DNA from: Paenibacillus glycanilyticus
GTDB taxonomy: Bacteria; Bacillota; Bacilli; Paenibacillales; Paenibacillaceae
DNA: 64,000 nucleotides
Direction of reading: 5' to 3'
Assembly: GCF_023715145.1 (NCBI RefSeq)
Contig: NZ_JAMBNP010000002.1
Span: forward strand, 496,001-560,000
Below are positions 63,324 through 64,000 of the stretch, in pieces. How positions within the stretch are numbered: the first letter of the stretch is position 1; the number at the start of each line of letters is the position of its first letter. The translations under genes and the position numbers were made by a program. The notes beneath the pieces were generated by a model, which worked only from the letters and a program-made list of their open reading frames with translations, searched no databases and was not told where the DNA came from.

Positions 63324-63991
63324 ACTGGGACAGTTTCTTAGCTTACCCGCTTGAGGACTTGCCGTTTGTTGCGCTTGTGCTCATCATTTCCTTTACGGTG
63401 CATGAGTTCGCGCATGCGTACAGCGCCTACAAGTTTGGCGACAACACGCCAAAGGATATGGGACGGGTTACACTGAATCCTCGCGTCCATATTGACATAC
63501 TTGGCGCGATTCTCATCCTGATTGCAGGCTTCGGTTGGGCGAAGCCTGTTCTCGTCAATTCCAGCCGCTTTAAGAACCCGCGCCTGATGGGAATCATCGT
63601 CTCGGCCGTTGGACCGTTAAGCAATTTGCTTCTTGGCGTCTTAGGTATTCTTATTTTGTTAACACTGGATTCTACGGGCGCGATGTATGCGGGCTCCAAT
63701 GGCGTGAATCTTGCGATTGAGCGGTTCTTAAGCTATTTTATCTATCTTAATTTTCTCTTGTTTATCTTTAACCTGATTCCGCTGCCGCCGCTTGACGGTT
63801 ACCGGATTATTCAGGATCTGCTGCCGCTAGAGGCGCGAGTCAAGATGGATCAGAATGTGCAGTGGGGCGTTTATATTTTCCTCCTGCTGGTGTTTATTCC
63901 GCCGCTTCGCCGGGTAACGCTGGACCCGATTCTCGGTTGGTGGGTTCCGCTCAGCCACTTTTTTGCGAATTTATTCCAACCGCTGTTTTAG
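63320..63991 (+). CDS. Site-2 protease-family membrane metalloprotease (M50)
   Basis: The 223-residue protein has about six hydrophobic segments. The zinc site is HEFAH in SFTVHEFAHAYSAYKFGD (about 28-32), and the second metal motif is LIPLPPLDGYRI (N-x-P-x2-P-L-D-G type) near 150. It cuts membrane proteins inside the bilayer; the substrate is unknown. ATG 63320 overlaps the prmA stop by 4 nt (ATGA), so the two are cotranscribed. The gene is complete, ending at TAG 63989. Confidence 0.9.
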   Translation: MNWDSFLAYPLEDLPFVALVLIISFTVHEFAHAYSAYKFGDNTPKDMGRVTLNPRVHIDILGAILILIAGFGWAKPVLVNSSRFKNPRLMGIIVSAVGPLSNLLLGVLGILILLTLDSTGAMYAGSNGVNLAIERFLSYFIYLNFLLFIFNLIPLPPLDGYRIIQDLLPLEARVKMDQNVQWGVYIFLLLVFIPPLRRVTLDPILGWWVPLSHFFANLFQPLF

Positions 63992-64000
63992 GCCGCTTTC

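Overview
The window is 64 kb of chromosome from an endospore-forming Gram-positive rod, most likely a Paenibacillus or close relative. The evidence is moderate GC content, strong AGGAGG-type ribosome binding sites with GTG and TTG starts, sporulation genes (gpr, spoIIP, a yqxA-like gene, small YjcZ-like and YfhD-like proteins), and a block matching the Bacillus order comER-comEA-comEB-comEC-holA-rpsT-gpr-spoIIP-yqxA-lepA-hemW-hrcA-grpE-dnaK-dnaJ-prmA. No rRNA, tRNA or CRISPR array was seen.

Layout. 1-2.3 kb: 3' end of pyrD, a small (p)ppGpp synthetase, and a LacI-type regulator. 2.4-5.9 kb: an operon of epimerase, GH130 phosphorylase and CE7 esterase that fits mannobiose use; a LacI-like operator lies in its leader and in that of the regulator gene. 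6-8.5 kb: a MarR remnant, xpt, and a NADH oxidase gene with three Rex/Fnr-type operators. 8.5-15.3 kb: RNA-modification genes (two RsmF paralogues, RsuA), a HAD phosphatase, a tiny YjcZ-type gene, and a DEAD-box helicase with a long RGG tail. 15.4-18 kb: small conserved genes, an acetyltransferase, a LysE-type exporter and a helical-repeat protein. 18.07-20.02 kb: an IS1182-family element with a frameshifted transposase.

20-29.5 kb: lplA, then a nitrate assimilation locus made of narK on the minus strand and a divergent moeA-nasB-nasC-mobA-mobB operon. Both divergent leaders carry tandem hairpins with A-N-N-G-N-N hexaloops followed by an intrinsic terminator, the architecture of ANTAR-protein antitermination. 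29.5-36.8 kb: a small membrane protein, a 7TMR-type histidine kinase, a hydrolase, an ArsB-type transporter, an unknown gene, and a lipoprotein/ATP-grasp ligase/DUF350 operon resembling E. coli yjfMCL. 36.8-39.5 kb: T-box leader and leuS.

39.6-64 kb: the competence, sporulation and heat-shock block. It departs from Bacillus by a metY-like gene between comEA and comEB and an ECF sigma/anti-sigma pair after comEC. Two long imperfect palindromes lie between lepA and hemW and between hrcA and grpE. The first shares a strand with an intrinsic terminator, so it looks like an attenuator. Upstream of grpE there are three tandem 39-bp hairpin units, and a sequence-diverged, structure-preserving copy precedes dnaK. 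The non-coding RNA structure is the most interesting part of this window.
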